In this document: positions 48,955 to 58,574 of the stretch, one piece after another
Layout of the letters: each line of letters starts with the position of its first letter
How positions within the stretch are numbered: the first letter of the stretch is position 1
Source of the DNA: Mucilaginibacter sp. L3T2-6
GTDB taxonomy: Bacteria > Bacteroidota > Bacteroidia > Sphingobacteriales > Sphingobacteriaceae
Direction: 5' to 3'
Length of the DNA: 64,000 bases
Assembly: GCF_030519355.1 (NCBI RefSeq)
Contig: NZ_JAUMKC010000008.1
Coordinates: forward strand, 1-64,000
Program-made: the position numbers and the translations under genes
Notes under the pieces: model-generated
Database searches by the model: none
What the model saw: only the letters and a program-made list of their open reading frames with translations
Told to the model about the DNA's origin: nothing

Positions 48955-49823
48955 TGGAAACTTATATAGGGTTCAATTTTACGCAAAATCTTGTCATCAA
49001 GCAGCACAATGTTTTTCATATCAGCTATTGATGCATAGTTGCCATGCTGCTTGCGGTACTCTATAATGGCGTTCACCTGCTTATAGCTTAGATAAGGGAA
49101 TAATCTTAGCTGGTCGAACGAAATAGTATTGATAAAAATCTTCCTTATTTTACCAGGGTTTACCGAAACGTATTTTTCAATCTCTTCGTACCTTGCCGAA
49201 TCAATCCCGTAAATCTCCTTCAATTGCTCCTTACGGTTAAAGCCGCCTAAACGACCGCGATACCGTGCTATTAACACCGCCGTGGCTGGGCCGACGCCTG
49301 TTAACCGTGTAAGTGCTGCGGTATCTGCTGTATTAAGCTCAATTACCTCCCCGGGCTTCAATTTTCTGTTTTCGTGTCCGGGAATAACTATATAAGGTTC
49401 CAGTCGCCTGTAGTCCGAATCTGCAATACCGTAAATCTTCTTCAAATCTGCGGAAGTGTAAAATCTTCCGCCCTTATCTTTGTAATGCTCTATTATGCCT
49501 GCTTGTTGTGCGGTAAGGCCTAATTGCTGCCATTGAATGGAAGTAAGCTGATTGGGATTGAAGGGAGCCAATTTCCGCCTTGTTACCTGCCCGGCACCGG
49601 GTTTCAATCTTTCCTTGTCAGGATCAAAGCCTGAAGCGGGGCCAGCTTTACTTAGCCGGGCAGCTGCTTTGTCAAAATCTTTCAAATCGATAATTGTATC
49701 TTTATGAAACAGCTGATATGCATACGGAGCCGCTAATACCACTGCGATTAACACAACCAGTATCACCAAACCGTTCCATTCTTTTTTGGTTATTGAAGAG
49801 TAATTTTTCAGGCTCGTTTTCAT
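48951..49823 (-). CDS. ComEA-like helix-hairpin-helix membrane protein
   Basis: The 290-residue protein has one N-terminal membrane helix (GLVILVVLIAVVLAAPYAY). Helix-hairpin-helix units follow, including IELNTADTAALTRLTGVGPA with YRGRLGGFNRKEQL, and a final NTISFDQLRLFPYLSYKQVN unit. ComEA-type proteins bind DNA outside the inner membrane during uptake. Several consecutive units are typical of Bacteroidota. The role in competence is inferred only from family. Confidence 0.85.
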   Translation of the reverse strand: MKTSLKNYSSITKKEWNGLVILVVLIAVVLAAPYAYQLFHKDTIIDLKDFDKAAARLSKAGPASGFDPDKERLKPGAGQVTRRKLAPFNPNQLTSIQWQQLGLTAQQAGIIEHYKDKGGRFYTSADLKKIYGIADSDYRRLEPYIVIPGHENRKLKPGEVIELNTADTAALTRLTGVGPATAVLIARYRGRLGGFNRKEQLKEIYGIDSARYEEIEKYVSVNPGKIRKIFINTISFDQLRLFPYLSYKQVNAIIEYRKQHGNYASIADMKNIVLLDDKILRKIEPYISFQ

Positions 49824-49894
49824 TAAGGAATTATCAGCGTTAAATTAACTAATTTTACAGCATATTTACCGCTATAGCGATTTAGTCTATATCT

Positions 49895-51649
49895 ATGAAA
49901 GTAATTACCACAGAAGAGTTCGCCAAGGCAACCAAGCTGGACAAGCTTAAAATGCCCGGACTGGCGGCTATATTGATGGAATTAATGAAAATAAACCAGG
50001 TGAACAACCTGTTTGCCAAGGCTCAACCCAAGGTAGGTCCTGAATTTGTGGACGCAATACTGGAAGGCTGCGGTATAGATGTAGATTATGATGAGCGCGA
50101 CCTGCGTCATATTCCGAAGGATGGGGCTTTTATAGCCATTGCCAATCATCCTTATGGCGGTATTGAAGGGATGGTATTGTTAAAAATGCTTTGCATGGTT
50201 AGGCCGGATGCCAAACTGATGGCAAATTTTCTGCTTAAAAAAATACCTAATCTTGCCGACTATTTTATCGCAGTAAATCCGTTCGAAAATGTTGAACACT
50301 CATCCAGCATCAGTGGTTTAAAAAACACATTGGAGCTCCTGGCTAATGGTACGCCTATCGGCATTTTTCCGGCGGGGGAAGTTTCAACCTATAAAGTGGA
50401 AAAGAAAGAAGTTACCGACCGTATGTGGCACCCTGTTGTGGGTAAAATTATAGCGAAAGCTAAAGTACCGGTAGTTCCGATTTATTTTCATGGCAACAAT
50501 GGCTTACTATTTAACCTGCTAAGCCTGATACATCCCGCCCTGCGTACAGCTAAATTGCCCTCGGAGTTATTTAACAAACATGGCCATACTATAAAGCTGA
50601 GGATCGGGAAGCCAATTAACATACAGGACATACCTGACTACACCAACACGGGCAAGCTGCTGAATTACCTGCGCGCCCGTACTTATGCGCTGGGTACCGG
50701 CCTGGAAGATGAAAAGAAAATATTCAATCCGCGCAACCTGTTTAAAATAAAAAAACAACCCGCGGAAATCGCCCCCCCTATTGCAGCGGATATTCTTGAA
50801 AAAGAAGTTGCTAACCTGCGTGAGGATTACCTGGTGTGGACTGAAAAGAACTATGAGGTGTTTATAGCGCCAACCACGCAGATCCCATGTACTATTCGCG
50901 AAATAGGCAGACTGCGCGAAATCACCTTCAGGGAAATCGGGGAAGGCACCAATAAATCCATCGACCTTGACGAATACGATATATATTATCACCACCTGTT
51001 TATCTGGGATATGGATGCAAAAATGGTAGTAGGCGCCTATCGTATAGGTTTGGGCGATGAAATATTTTACAGCATTGGTAAAAAAGGATTTTATATTTCT
51101 GAGCTGTTCAAAATAAAGACACAGTTTACGCCGGTGTTAAAAAAGAGCATAGAGCTTGGCCGTAGTTGGATACGCAAGGAGTATCAGCAAAAACCCCTGC
51201 CGCTTTTCCTGCTCTGGAAAGGCATATTGAAATATTTAATCGACAATCCGCGATATCGTTACCTTATCGGCCCGGTGAGTATCAGCAACTCGTTCTCTAA
51301 TTTCTCCAAATCGCTGATCGTGGATTATATCAACCGCAATCACTTCGACGAGGAGATGGCGCAATATATTCGTCCGCGCAAAAAGTTCAAGGTCGATTTA
51401 GGCACTATCGATACTGAACTCCTGATGCAGGGCGAAAATAGTTTCAAGGGATTGGATAACCTGATATCAGAAGTGGAGACACGCAGCCTGAAGGTTCCGG
51501 TTCTTTTGCGCCAATATATCGGCCTGAATGCTAAAATCATCAGCTTTAATATCGATCCTAAATTTGCCGACTGCCTGGATGGTTTCCTTGTGCTTGATTT
51601 GGAAAAGGTGCCACAGGATATTTTGGACAAGTTGGGTAAGAATCTATAA
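49895..51649 (+). CDS. PlsC-GNAT fusion acyltransferase (OlsF-like aminolipid synthase)
   Basis: The 584-residue protein joins two acyltransferases. Residues about 60-270 are a PlsC-type O-acyltransferase with ANHPYGGIEGMV in the NHx4D/E region and IFPAGEVSTYK, followed by PVVPIYFHGNN. Residues about 320-550 are a hemolysin/OlsB-type GNAT N-acyltransferase (TIREIGRLREITFREIGEG, DEYDIYYHHLFIWD, VGAYRIGLG). This order is that of OlsF, the bifunctional ornithine-lipid synthase known from Flavobacterium and Serratia. A glycine lipid product is an alternative. It is divergent from the ComEA-like gene across 71 bp. Confidence 0.85.
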   Translation: MKVITTEEFAKATKLDKLKMPGLAAILMELMKINQVNNLFAKAQPKVGPEFVDAILEGCGIDVDYDERDLRHIPKDGAFIAIANHPYGGIEGMVLLKMLCMVRPDAKLMANFLLKKIPNLADYFIAVNPFENVEHSSSISGLKNTLELLANGTPIGIFPAGEVSTYKVEKKEVTDRMWHPVVGKIIAKAKVPVVPIYFHGNNGLLFNLLSLIHPALRTAKLPSELFNKHGHTIKLRIGKPINIQDIPDYTNTGKLLNYLRARTYALGTGLEDEKKIFNPRNLFKIKKQPAEIAPPIAADILEKEVANLREDYLVWTEKNYEVFIAPTTQIPCTIREIGRLREITFREIGEGTNKSIDLDEYDIYYHHLFIWDMDAKMVVGAYRIGLGDEIFYSIGKKGFYISELFKIKTQFTPVLKKSIELGRSWIRKEYQQKPLPLFLLWKGILKYLIDNPRYRYLIGPVSISNSFSNFSKSLIVDYINRNHFDEEMAQYIRPRKKFKVDLGTIDTELLMQGENSFKGLDNLISEVETRSLKVPVLLRQYIGLNAKIISFNIDPKFADCLDGFLVLDLEKVPQDILDKLGKNL

Positions 51650-51654
51650 GCCGT

Positions 51655-51745
51655 TTTGCGAGCGCGGAACGATCGAAGCAAACTATTCGACATGCATCGT
51701 CCGCTATAGTTTCCGACGGGACTCCTTCGTTCCTCGCAATGACAA
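51655..51745. repeat. REP-like palindrome, copy A
   Basis: The left arm (GCGAGCGCGGAACGATCGAAG) and right arm (complement of CTTCGTTCCTCGCAATGACA) share GCGAG...GGAACGA...GAAG and meet at CGACATGCATCG. It fills the gap between the OlsF-like and Mpo1-like genes, which converge. It is related to copies at 52312 and 58575. Confidence 0.75.
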
Positions 51746-51759
51746 AGTTTTTCAGACTA

Positions 51760-52290
51760 TTAGTTCGCTTTCTTCCTAAACACGAAATGCAGTACCCAAA
51801 GCGGGGATATGATCATAAACTTCAGCCAATCGCCAAATGACGTTGTTCTGCCTTTTAGCCTCAGACTGCTAAATTGCAGTACGGCAGCAGCAATAAACAG
51901 CACCGCACTGACAATCAGCAAAGGCGGCCCACCCGCATTTTGCCAGTCTGCCATTTTTGTAATGCCGTAAGCAAATACAAACAGCACTACAAACATTACA
52001 AAAGATAACGTTGGCATTAACCGGTAATAATAATAGATAAGCGCGGCTATCAGGAATGACGACCAGTTGAAGAAACCATTATAGTTCTTTAAGAACTCCA
52101 GGTGCGGAAAAGGTGCCGCCCAGCTTATGCCAAGCAGGCTAAATATAATAACCACCACACAAACCCAATGGATTGTCTTTTGCGATTGAGTTTGATAGTT
52201 TTCTGAATATTTTGAAAAAAGCGCATCCACCGGGCTTAGCGGCACTGCGGGTTGCGATTGTTTTGGCTTTTTGCTGGAGGATTTGCTCAC
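51760..52290 (-). CDS. Mpo1-like membrane protein (DUF962)
   Basis: The 176-residue protein has a charged N-terminus, then LFSKYSENYQTQSQKTIHWV with the conserved His of the Mpo1/YGL010w group. Four hydrophobic helices end with FGDWLKFMIISPLWVLHFVF. Mpo1 is an iron-dependent dioxygenase acting on 2-hydroxy fatty acids. Bacterial members are mostly uncharacterised. Its neighbour is the OlsF-like gene, and both would act on acyl lipids. Confidence 0.75.
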   Translation of the reverse strand: MSKSSSKKPKQSQPAVPLSPVDALFSKYSENYQTQSQKTIHWVCVVVIIFSLLGISWAAPFPHLEFLKNYNGFFNWSSFLIAALIYYYYRLMPTLSFVMFVVLFVFAYGITKMADWQNAGGPPLLIVSAVLFIAAAVLQFSSLRLKGRTTSFGDWLKFMIISPLWVLHFVFRKKAN

Positions 52291-52311
52291 TTAGAAAAAT
52301 TTAAGAAACCA

Positions 52312-52409
52312 TGTCATTACGAGCGATAGCGAAGCAACCTCGTCGATATATATGGCGAACCATGTATACGGACGAGGTTGCTTGGTCGTTCCTCCTCGCA
52401 ATGACAAAT
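52312..52409. repeat. REP-like palindrome, copy B
   Basis: TGTCATTACGAGCGATAGCG at the left faces the complement TGTCATTGCGAGGAGGAACG at the right. Both arms continue with GCAACCTCGTC toward a central ATATATGGCGAACCATGTATAC. It fills the Mpo1-rny gap. It is the most symmetrical of the three copies. Confidence 0.85.
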
Positions 52410-52420
52410 TTATTTGTCTA

Positions 52421-53986
52421 TTACTTCGCAAACGCAACAGACCTCGTTTCCCGTATTACGGTTACTTTTATCTGTCCGGGGTAGGTCATCTCTGTTTGTA
52501 TGCGGTTTGATATATCGGCGGCTAAAACTTCTGATTGTGCATCGCTGATCTTTTCGCTTTCTACTACAACACGCAGTTCACGACCGGCCTGGATAGCAAA
52601 TGTCTTCTCAACGCCAGGATATGACAATGCCAGATCTTCCAATTCTTTCAAACGTTTGATATAGCTTTCAACCACCTCGCGGCGTGCTCCCGGACGGGCG
52701 CCTGAAATAGCGTCGCAAACCTGGATTATCGGTGAAAGCATCGAGGTCATTTCTACTTCGTCGTGGTGGGCGCCAATGGCGTTGCAAACTTCCGGATGTT
52801 CTTTATATTTCTCAGCCAATTGCATACCCAGAATAGCGTGCGGCAGCTCAGGGTTGTCATCAGGAACTTTACCGATGTCGTGCAGTAAGCCTGCCCGTTT
52901 AGCCAGCTTCACATTCAGGCCTAATTCTGCAGCCATGGTAGCACAGAAATTAGCAACCTCGCGCGAGTGCTGTAACAGGTTTTGACCGTAAGATGAACGG
53001 TAACGCATCCTGCCTACCATACGGATCAGTTCCGGATGAAGGCCGTTGATACCTAAATCAATTACAGTACGCTCACCTATCTCTACAATTTCTTCTTCTA
53101 TCTGCTTTTTGGTTTTGGCAACTACCTCTTCTATTCGGGCCGGGTGTATGCGTCCGTCCGTCACCAGGCGGTGCATAGCCAAACGGGCAATCTCCCTGCG
53201 GACAGGGTCAAAACCCGATAAGATGATAGCTTCCGGCGTGTCATCCACAATAATTTCGATGCCGGTAGCCGCCTCCAGTGCACGGATGTTACGACCCTCG
53301 CGACCGATGATACGGCCTTTAATTTCGTCGTTTTCTATGTTAAAGATGGACACTGTATTCTCGATAGCCGCTTCTGTAGCAGTACGCTGTATAGTTTGGA
53401 TTACTATCTTCTTAGCCTCTTTGGTAGCTGTTAACTTAGCCTCGTCAACAATATCTTTTATCTGGGCCATTGCTTTGCTGCGGGCTTCCTCGCGCAGGTT
53501 GTCAACCAACTGATTTTTGGCATCTTCAGCCGACAGGCCTGCAATGGTTTCCAGTTGCTGAACGTGCGAATTTTTAAGCGACTCCACTTCTTCCTGCTTC
53601 TTCGCTACCAACTCCGTCTGGCGCTCCAGGTTTTTACGGATGTTGTCCAGCTCGTTCTCTTTGCGGTTCTGATTTTCCAGCCGCTGGTTAAGTGATTGCT
53701 CTTTTTGTTTAATGCCATTCTCACGCTGGTTAATAGCATTATTTTTTTCATTGATGTATTGCTCGTGTTCCGCTTTCAGCTGTAAAAAGCGTTCCTTTGC
53801 TTCCAGCAATTTATTCTTTTTAAGAATCTCTGCATCGTTTTCAGCATCCTTCAGTATTTTTTTGACTTTGTTCTGGGCAGCTGCCTCCTGGTCTTTAAAT
53901 AACTTTTTCAATAAAAAGCGGCCGATTAGGAATCCCGGCAGGCCGCCTATAAAAACGCCCAAAAGAACGTATATTAATGTACTCAT
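52421..53986 (-). CDS. rny: Ribonuclease Y
   Basis: The 521-residue enzyme has one N-terminal membrane helix ([19 protein letters not shown]) and a long coiled coil (about 30-200). A KH domain follows ([19 protein letters not shown]) and then an HD domain with the metal-binding HDIGK ([17 protein letters not shown]). It is the membrane-tethered endonuclease that starts mRNA decay in bacteria lacking RNase E. It lies downstream of the 6S-like RNA. Confidence 0.96.
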   Translation of the reverse strand: MSTLIYVLLGVFIGGLPGFLIGRFLLKKLFKDQEAAAQNKVKKILKDAENDAEILKKNKLLEAKERFLQLKAEHEQYINEKNNAINQRENGIKQKEQSLNQRLENQNRKENELDNIRKNLERQTELVAKKQEEVESLKNSHVQQLETIAGLSAEDAKNQLVDNLREEARSKAMAQIKDIVDEAKLTATKEAKKIVIQTIQRTATEAAIENTVSIFNIENDEIKGRIIGREGRNIRALEAATGIEIIVDDTPEAIILSGFDPVRREIARLAMHRLVTDGRIHPARIEEVVAKTKKQIEEEIVEIGERTVIDLGINGLHPELIRMVGRMRYRSSYGQNLLQHSREVANFCATMAAELGLNVKLAKRAGLLHDIGKVPDDNPELPHAILGMQLAEKYKEHPEVCNAIGAHHDEVEMTSMLSPIIQVCDAISGARPGARREVVESYIKRLKELEDLALSYPGVEKTFAIQAGRELRVVVESEKISDAQSEVLAADISNRIQTEMTYPGQIKVTVIRETRSVAFAK

Positions 53987-54003
53987 GTCTGTAATTGGTA
54001 TAT

Positions 54004-54167
54004 ATAAAAAAACCGCAACTAATCTCTAAGCTTCATGTATTTAAAACCTCATTCCATTACGAGCCTTGGGTTACCGTTAACCGTACGATTAACGCATGCC
54101 TCTCTGTGGCCCGTTCATATTGAAGCGTTAAGTTTATAATAGTGAAACTTAAAATTTAACTGCGGTT
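54004..54167 (-). ncRNA. ssrS: 6S-like RNA downstream of zapA
   Basis: Positions 54144-54167 and 54011-54034 pair end to end as a 24-position closing stem with only one mismatch, counting G-U. A run of seven T follows immediately on the minus strand. Inside lies an unpaired AT-rich zone on both sides (a central bubble), then CGGGCC / GGCTCG and an apical CGTTAATC-GTAC-GGTTAACG hairpin. The long rod with a central bubble, the length of about 157 nt and the place right after zapA are the features of 6S RNA, the RNA polymerase regulator. The name is inferred from structure and synteny; sequence similarity was not tested. Confidence 0.75.
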
Positions 54168-54202
54168 AAATCTTAATTGCTCTTGAATTATGTAAAGAAC
54201 GT

Positions 54203-54496
54203 TTATTGCTTTGAAAAAAATTCAGACAGTAAATGATCCAACTGATAAACCTTTTCGGTCACCTCTGTATCTTCTACCGCCCCTTTCGATTCCGCTTTTA
54301 ATGATGACGTGGCGTAATGCAGCACACACATCGAAAGCAGATCCTGTTTATCCCTGACTGCATAATTCTCCTGGTACTCCTTTATCCGTTCATTTATCAG
54401 CCGGGCCGCACGCCGTATTATTTCTTCTTCTTCCATGTTCACCCGTAACGGGTAAACTCTGTCAGCAATATTTATTTTAATTGAGATTTCTCCCAT
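54203..54496 (-). CDS. zapA: Cell division protein ZapA
   Basis: The 97-residue protein has the ZapA head (ISIKINIADRVYPLRVNMEEE, EEIIRRAARLINERIKEYQE), then a C-terminal helix (KQDLLSMCVLHYATSSLKAE) that makes the coiled coil. It cross-links FtsZ filaments. It follows the coiled-coil gene by 19 bp. Confidence 0.92.
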   Translation of the reverse strand: MGEISIKINIADRVYPLRVNMEEEEIIRRAARLINERIKEYQENYAVRDKQDLLSMCVLHYATSSLKAESKGAVEDTEVTEKVYQLDHLLSEFFSKQ

Positions 54497-54515
54497 TTGA
54501 GCTATTCACTTTGTA

Positions 54516-54803
54516 TTATTTCTTCAATAATACAATACACTTGTCTATTTCCTGCACAAATTCGTTAATTTTTTGCTTTATGTCAAGACTTTTTTCATTT
54601 GTTTCCGAAAACGACTTCGCCATTTTAAGTGCGCGAAGCTTTTCGTCCAGCACTTTTGTCTTGTCACGGCTCGCATCCAGGGCTACCGAAAGCGACTGAT
54701 TTTCCAGCTTGAGCAAATCATTTTCCTCCTGCAAAGCAGCACAAAGCTCAATTAAGCGCTCCGTTCTTTCTACAATTGAATTTAATTGCTCTGCTAAAGG
54801 CAT
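54516..54803 (-). CDS. Small coiled-coil protein, possible ZapB-like partner
   Basis: The 95-residue protein is almost entirely coiled coil (LIELCAALQEENDLLKLENQ, VALDASRDKTKVLDEKLR). It has no signal or membrane helix. It is co-directional with zapA and just upstream, which suggests a role at the division ring like ZapB, but no sequence motif proves it. Confidence 0.7.
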   Translation of the reverse strand: MPLAEQLNSIVERTERLIELCAALQEENDLLKLENQSLSVALDASRDKTKVLDEKLRALKMAKSFSETNEKSLDIKQKINEFVQEIDKCIVLLKK

Positions 54804-54813
54804 TGAAATTTAG

Positions 54814-54967
54814 TGATTAGAGGTCAGAGACCAGAGATTAGTTTTTATTTGATAATATTAATTAATTATTAACCACAAATATAGTTTTTTAAATCAATCA
54901 TGAAATTCAAAAGCCGATTTACCCTTTACCAATCCGCTTTAACTGAGCTCTGATTAACTAATCTCTA
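54814..54967. repeat. Word-type palindromic repeat between pheT and the coiled-coil gene
   Basis: GATTAGAGGTCAGAGACCAG and AGAGATTAGTT at the left face AACTAATCTCT at the right end (54956-54966). The words repeat those at 40844-40913. The gap of 169 bp holds no gene. Confidence 0.6.
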
Positions 54968-54972
54968 TCCGC

Positions 54973-57372
54973 CTACCTTCTCACTTCCGCGCCAGCTTCT
55001 TTCTGCAAATTGTAAATCAGCTTTTGCATAATGCTGTCAATAGCCTTATCGGTCAGGGTTTTTTCGTTATCCTGCAAAGTAAAGCTCAAGGCATACGATT
55101 TTTTTCCTGCAGGCAGTTTATCGCCTTCATACACGTCGAACACGCTTACTTCCTGCAATAGCTTACGTTCCGTCCGTTCGGCTATCTGTTTGAGCTGGCC
55201 GAACGTTACCGACTTATCAATCAGCATGGAAAGGTCGCGCTTTACTGATGGGTATTTGGATACATCCTGGTAAACGATCTTATTTTTACGCACCGCTGCC
55301 AGTATCATATCAAAATTGAAATCGGCACAGAAAACATCTTTGTCTACACCGGTCTTTTTCAACGCTTCCGGGCTTATCTTGCCAAACTTAACCAGCTGCT
55401 TACCGTTTCGCTTATATTGCATTCCCCAGGCCAGCTTGCTGCAGGTGGATTCTTCCAGCGTAAGGTCGCCAATATTCAGCCTGCTGATAATTCCGTCAGC
55501 AATTGCTTTCAGGTTGTAGAACGATACCGGGTTTGCTTTCTGGTTCCATTGCTCCTGCTTATCAGTACCAGAGAGGAATATCGCAAACCTTTGCGTTTCG
55601 GTATATTTATCCTCATTCAGGCTGTAAACCTTGCCGAACTCATACAACTTTAAATCGGCATTCTTACGGTTCTGATTATAAGCGATGGCTTCCAGGCCCG
55701 AGTAGATCAGTGTTTGGCGCATTACATCCAAATCGCTGCTCAATGGGTTCAGAATTTTTACAGCCTTATCCTGGTCAGACGAATAGGCCGACTTGGTCAG
55801 CGAGTTAGACATGATTTCGTTAAAACCGTTGGCGGTCAATATATCCGAGATCAGGTTTTGTACCGTATCTTTCTCTGGCCTTACAGATGTATTGAGCGAT
55901 GCCCTGATCTGGGTAGGTATTTCGATATTATTATAGCCGTAAATGCGCAATATCTCTTCAACCACATCCACCTCGCGGGTTATATCCACGCGGTAAGGAG
56001 GTACTTTTAAGGATAATCCCTCGCCTGTTTCACCAACTATCTGAATATCCAGTGCGGTTAGGATAGACTTTATCTCGCCATGCGGAATCTCCTTACCGAT
56101 AAGCCGGTGAATATTTTTATAGGTCACCTCAATTTCGAAAGGCGCTACCGGGTTAGGGTAGCTATCCGAAATTTCGGATGAGATCTTTCCGCCTGCGATC
56201 TCTTGTATCAGCAAAGCAGCACGCTTCAAGGCAAATACCGTCATATCCGGATCGGTACCACGCTCAAAACGGAACGAGGCGTCGGTTTTAAGGCCATGAC
56301 GCTTAGATGTTTTGCGAACTGACACTGCATTGAAATAGGCGCTTTCCAGGAAGATATTTTTGGTAGATGCCTTAACACCAGAATCCGCTCCACCGAAAAC
56401 ACCTGCAATACACATCGGCGCTTCTGCATTGCCTATCATCAAATCGTCCGCACTTAGTTTGCGTTCAACTTCATCCAACGTTTTGAATATCGTTCCTTCG
56501 GGATAGTTTTTTACGATAACCGTATCGCCCTTGATGGCGTCTGCATCAAAAGCATGCAAGGGCTGGCCTAACTCATGCAGCACATAGTTGGTCGCATCCA
56601 CAATATTATTGATTGCCCGTATGCCGATAACCGCCAGCCTTTCCTTCAGCCATTTCGGCGATTCCTTAACCTCCACACCCGAAATAGTCACTCCCGAATA
56701 TCTCGGGCACGCGGCTTCGTTTTCAACCACCACTTTTACAGTACGGCTGGTATCATCCACCTTAAATGCAGAGACATCCGGTTTTTTTACCCCGATTTTC
56801 AGGAAAGCCGCAATATCTCTTGCCGTACCCAAATGCGAAGCTGCATCGGCACGATTTGGCGTCAGGCCTATCTCGTAAAGGTAATCGTCGTTTATTTTAA
56901 AGTAATCTTTAGCCAGCGAACCCACTTCGGCATCAGCATCCAGCACCATAATACCGCCATGATCAGTACCCAGGCCAATTTCGTCCTCTGCGCAGATCAT
57001 GCCTTCAGACACCTCGCCCCTTATTTTTGATTTATTGATTTTAAAAGGTTCGCCTGCAGAAGGATGAACGGTAGTACCAACGGTAGCCACCACCACCTTT
57101 TGCCCGGCTGCCACATTGGGCGCACCGCAAACAATTTGCAGGTCTTCGCCGCTGCCAACATCTACCCTGGTAACGCTTAACCTGTCTGCATTGGGATGTT
57201 GAATCCGCTCTTTTACGTAGCCGATCACCAGTCCCTCCAGCCCGCCGGGAATGGCCTGCACCTTTTCCAGGCTCTCCACCTCTAAACCGGTGCCGGTTAA
57301 TATGGCCGATAGCTCTGCGGGAGTTTTATCTGTTTCAATAAATTCTTTGAGCCAATTATATGAGATTTTCAT
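54973..57372 (-). CDS. pheT: Phenylalanyl-tRNA synthetase beta subunit
   Basis: The 799-residue subunit has the N-terminal core (MKISYNWLKEFIETD), a tRNA-binding OB domain (GLVIGYVKERIQHPNADRLS, IVCGAPNVAAGQKVVVA), B3/B4 editing, B5 and the catalytic-like domain. It ends with the FDX-ACB anticodon-binding domain (YPSVKRDLSMLIDKSVTFG). It needs PheS, which is not in the window. A -7-type box TATCTTTG lies at 57393-57400. Confidence 0.97.
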   Translation of the reverse strand: MKISYNWLKEFIETDKTPAELSAILTGTGLEVESLEKVQAIPGGLEGLVIGYVKERIQHPNADRLSVTRVDVGSGEDLQIVCGAPNVAAGQKVVVATVGTTVHPSAGEPFKINKSKIRGEVSEGMICAEDEIGLGTDHGGIMVLDADAEVGSLAKDYFKINDDYLYEIGLTPNRADAASHLGTARDIAAFLKIGVKKPDVSAFKVDDTSRTVKVVVENEAACPRYSGVTISGVEVKESPKWLKERLAVIGIRAINNIVDATNYVLHELGQPLHAFDADAIKGDTVIVKNYPEGTIFKTLDEVERKLSADDLMIGNAEAPMCIAGVFGGADSGVKASTKNIFLESAYFNAVSVRKTSKRHGLKTDASFRFERGTDPDMTVFALKRAALLIQEIAGGKISSEISDSYPNPVAPFEIEVTYKNIHRLIGKEIPHGEIKSILTALDIQIVGETGEGLSLKVPPYRVDITREVDVVEEILRIYGYNNIEIPTQIRASLNTSVRPEKDTVQNLISDILTANGFNEIMSNSLTKSAYSSDQDKAVKILNPLSSDLDVMRQTLIYSGLEAIAYNQNRKNADLKLYEFGKVYSLNEDKYTETQRFAIFLSGTDKQEQWNQKANPVSFYNLKAIADGIISRLNIGDLTLEESTCSKLAWGMQYKRNGKQLVKFGKISPEALKKTGVDKDVFCADFNFDMILAAVRKNKIVYQDVSKYPSVKRDLSMLIDKSVTFGQLKQIAERTERKLLQEVSVFDVYEGDKLPAGKKSYALSFTLQDNEKTLTDKAIDSIMQKLIYNLQKEAGAEVRR

Positions 57373-57420
57373 TATTGCAAAGTGATAATCGGCAAAGATA
57401 GGATTTGAAGCGGAAAGAAA

Positions 57421-57538
57421 AAGGCGAAAGGTGAAAGGTTAAAGGCACAATTTAGGTGAAAGGCGAAAGGTGAAAGGCAAAAGGCTTTATAAAAGCGCCC
57501 TGCAAAACCTTTAACGTTTCGCCTTTAAGCTTTTACCT
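57421..57538. repeat. GAAAGG-word hairpin between pheT and the acidic protein gene
   Basis: Repeats of GGCGAAAGGTGAAAGG (57423-57482) face CCTTTAACGTTTCGCCTTTAAG and CTTTTACC (57508-57537). The right arm overlaps the stop of the acidic protein gene. It can form a long imperfect hairpin and may serve as terminator. Confidence 0.6.
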
Positions 57539-57749
57539 ATTCATCATCATCGCCGAAATCAAGCGTGTAGGATGATTCCGAGGCATCATAAGCCTGGCGT
57601 AGCTTATCAGGGTCTGCATTGTCCTCACCGATCTCATCTTCAGCAAAATCATCCAAACCGTTGGAATGAATGTCCTTTTGGCTTTGCTGGTCGTCTGCTT
57701 CGCTTTCGTCCGAATCGTTAACAGGTATTTTGTCGTCTGGAGTTATCAT
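57537..57749 (-). CDS. Small highly acidic hypothetical protein
   Basis: The 70-residue protein has about 24 Asp/Glu residues and few hydrophobics (DSDESEADDQQSQKDIHSNG, AYDASESSYTLDFGDDDE). It is probably intrinsically disordered. I do not recognise a family. It lies between radC and pheT on the same strand, with its own 107-bp gap from radC. Confidence 0.6.
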   Translation of the reverse strand: MITPDDKIPVNDSDESEADDQQSQKDIHSNGLDDFAEDEIGEDNADPDKLRQAYDASESSYTLDFGDDDE

Positions 57750-57856
57750 AGCTTTTGTTTTTTGGTTTAAAGATAACGGTTTCCGGGTTATCTTGTTTCC
57801 AATTTTGAACCAAAAAATCTTTCCGACTTTACTGACTTTCCGGCCTTTACTGATTC

Positions 57857-58555
57857 CTAAAAATGGCTGTTATCCGCCAGGCTGTAAAATCCGTTATCGG
57901 TGATAATAATGTGGTCAGGAACCTTTATATCCAGCAGGCGGGCCGCATCCGCCAGTTTTTTGGTCAGATAAATATCCTCGTGACTTGGCTTTAAATTGCC
58001 CGAAGGATGATTATGGATAAGGAAAATGCTTGTCGCCTGGTGCTGCAGGGCTAAACCGAAGATCACTTTTGGGTCGGCTATGGTTGCGGTTAAACCGCCC
58101 CGGCTTACCAGTTCTTTCGCAATCACCTTGTTAGCCTGGTTGGTGAGCAATATCCAGAACTCCTCATGATTAAGGTCGATGAAGTGGCGTTTCATCACCA
58201 GGTAAATGTCTTTGCTGCCGCTGATGTGTTCGGGTGGCTGGCTTTCCGTTTCGTTTCTGCGCCTGCCTATTTCGAGCGCGGCTATAATGGAGATGGCTTT
58301 TGCTTCGCCGATGCCCTTAAAGTTTGACAGCTCTGCAATGGACGCCTTGCCCAGCCTGTTCAAATCGTTGCCGTAATGATGCAGGATGCGCCTGCTCAGC
58401 TCTACTGCCGTTTCATCACGGTTACCCGAGCCTATCAAAATGGCAATCAGCTCCGCATCGGTTAAGGCACGCCTGCCCTGCCCGCTCAGCTTCTCGCGCG
58501 GCCGGTCTGCCTCCGCCCATGATTTGATGCCGATTTTGGTTTCGTAAGGTTTCAC
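57857..58555 (-). CDS. radC: RadC-family JAB-domain protein
   Basis: The 232-residue protein has an N-terminal helix-hairpin-helix part (GQGRRALTDAELIAILIGSG, ELSNFKGIGEAKAISI) and the MPN/JAB domain with metal ligands in FLIHNHPSGNLKPSHED. Despite the name, a direct repair role is not established for the family. It is complete. Confidence 0.93.
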   Translation of the reverse strand: MKPYETKIGIKSWAEADRPREKLSGQGRRALTDAELIAILIGSGNRDETAVELSRRILHHYGNDLNRLGKASIAELSNFKGIGEAKAISIIAALEIGRRRNETESQPPEHISGSKDIYLVMKRHFIDLNHEEFWILLTNQANKVIAKELVSRGGLTATIADPKVIFGLALQHQATSIFLIHNHPSGNLKPSHEDIYLTKKLADAARLLDIKVPDHIIITDNGFYSLADNSHF

Positions 58556-58574
58556 GAGGTCAATATAAAAAACT

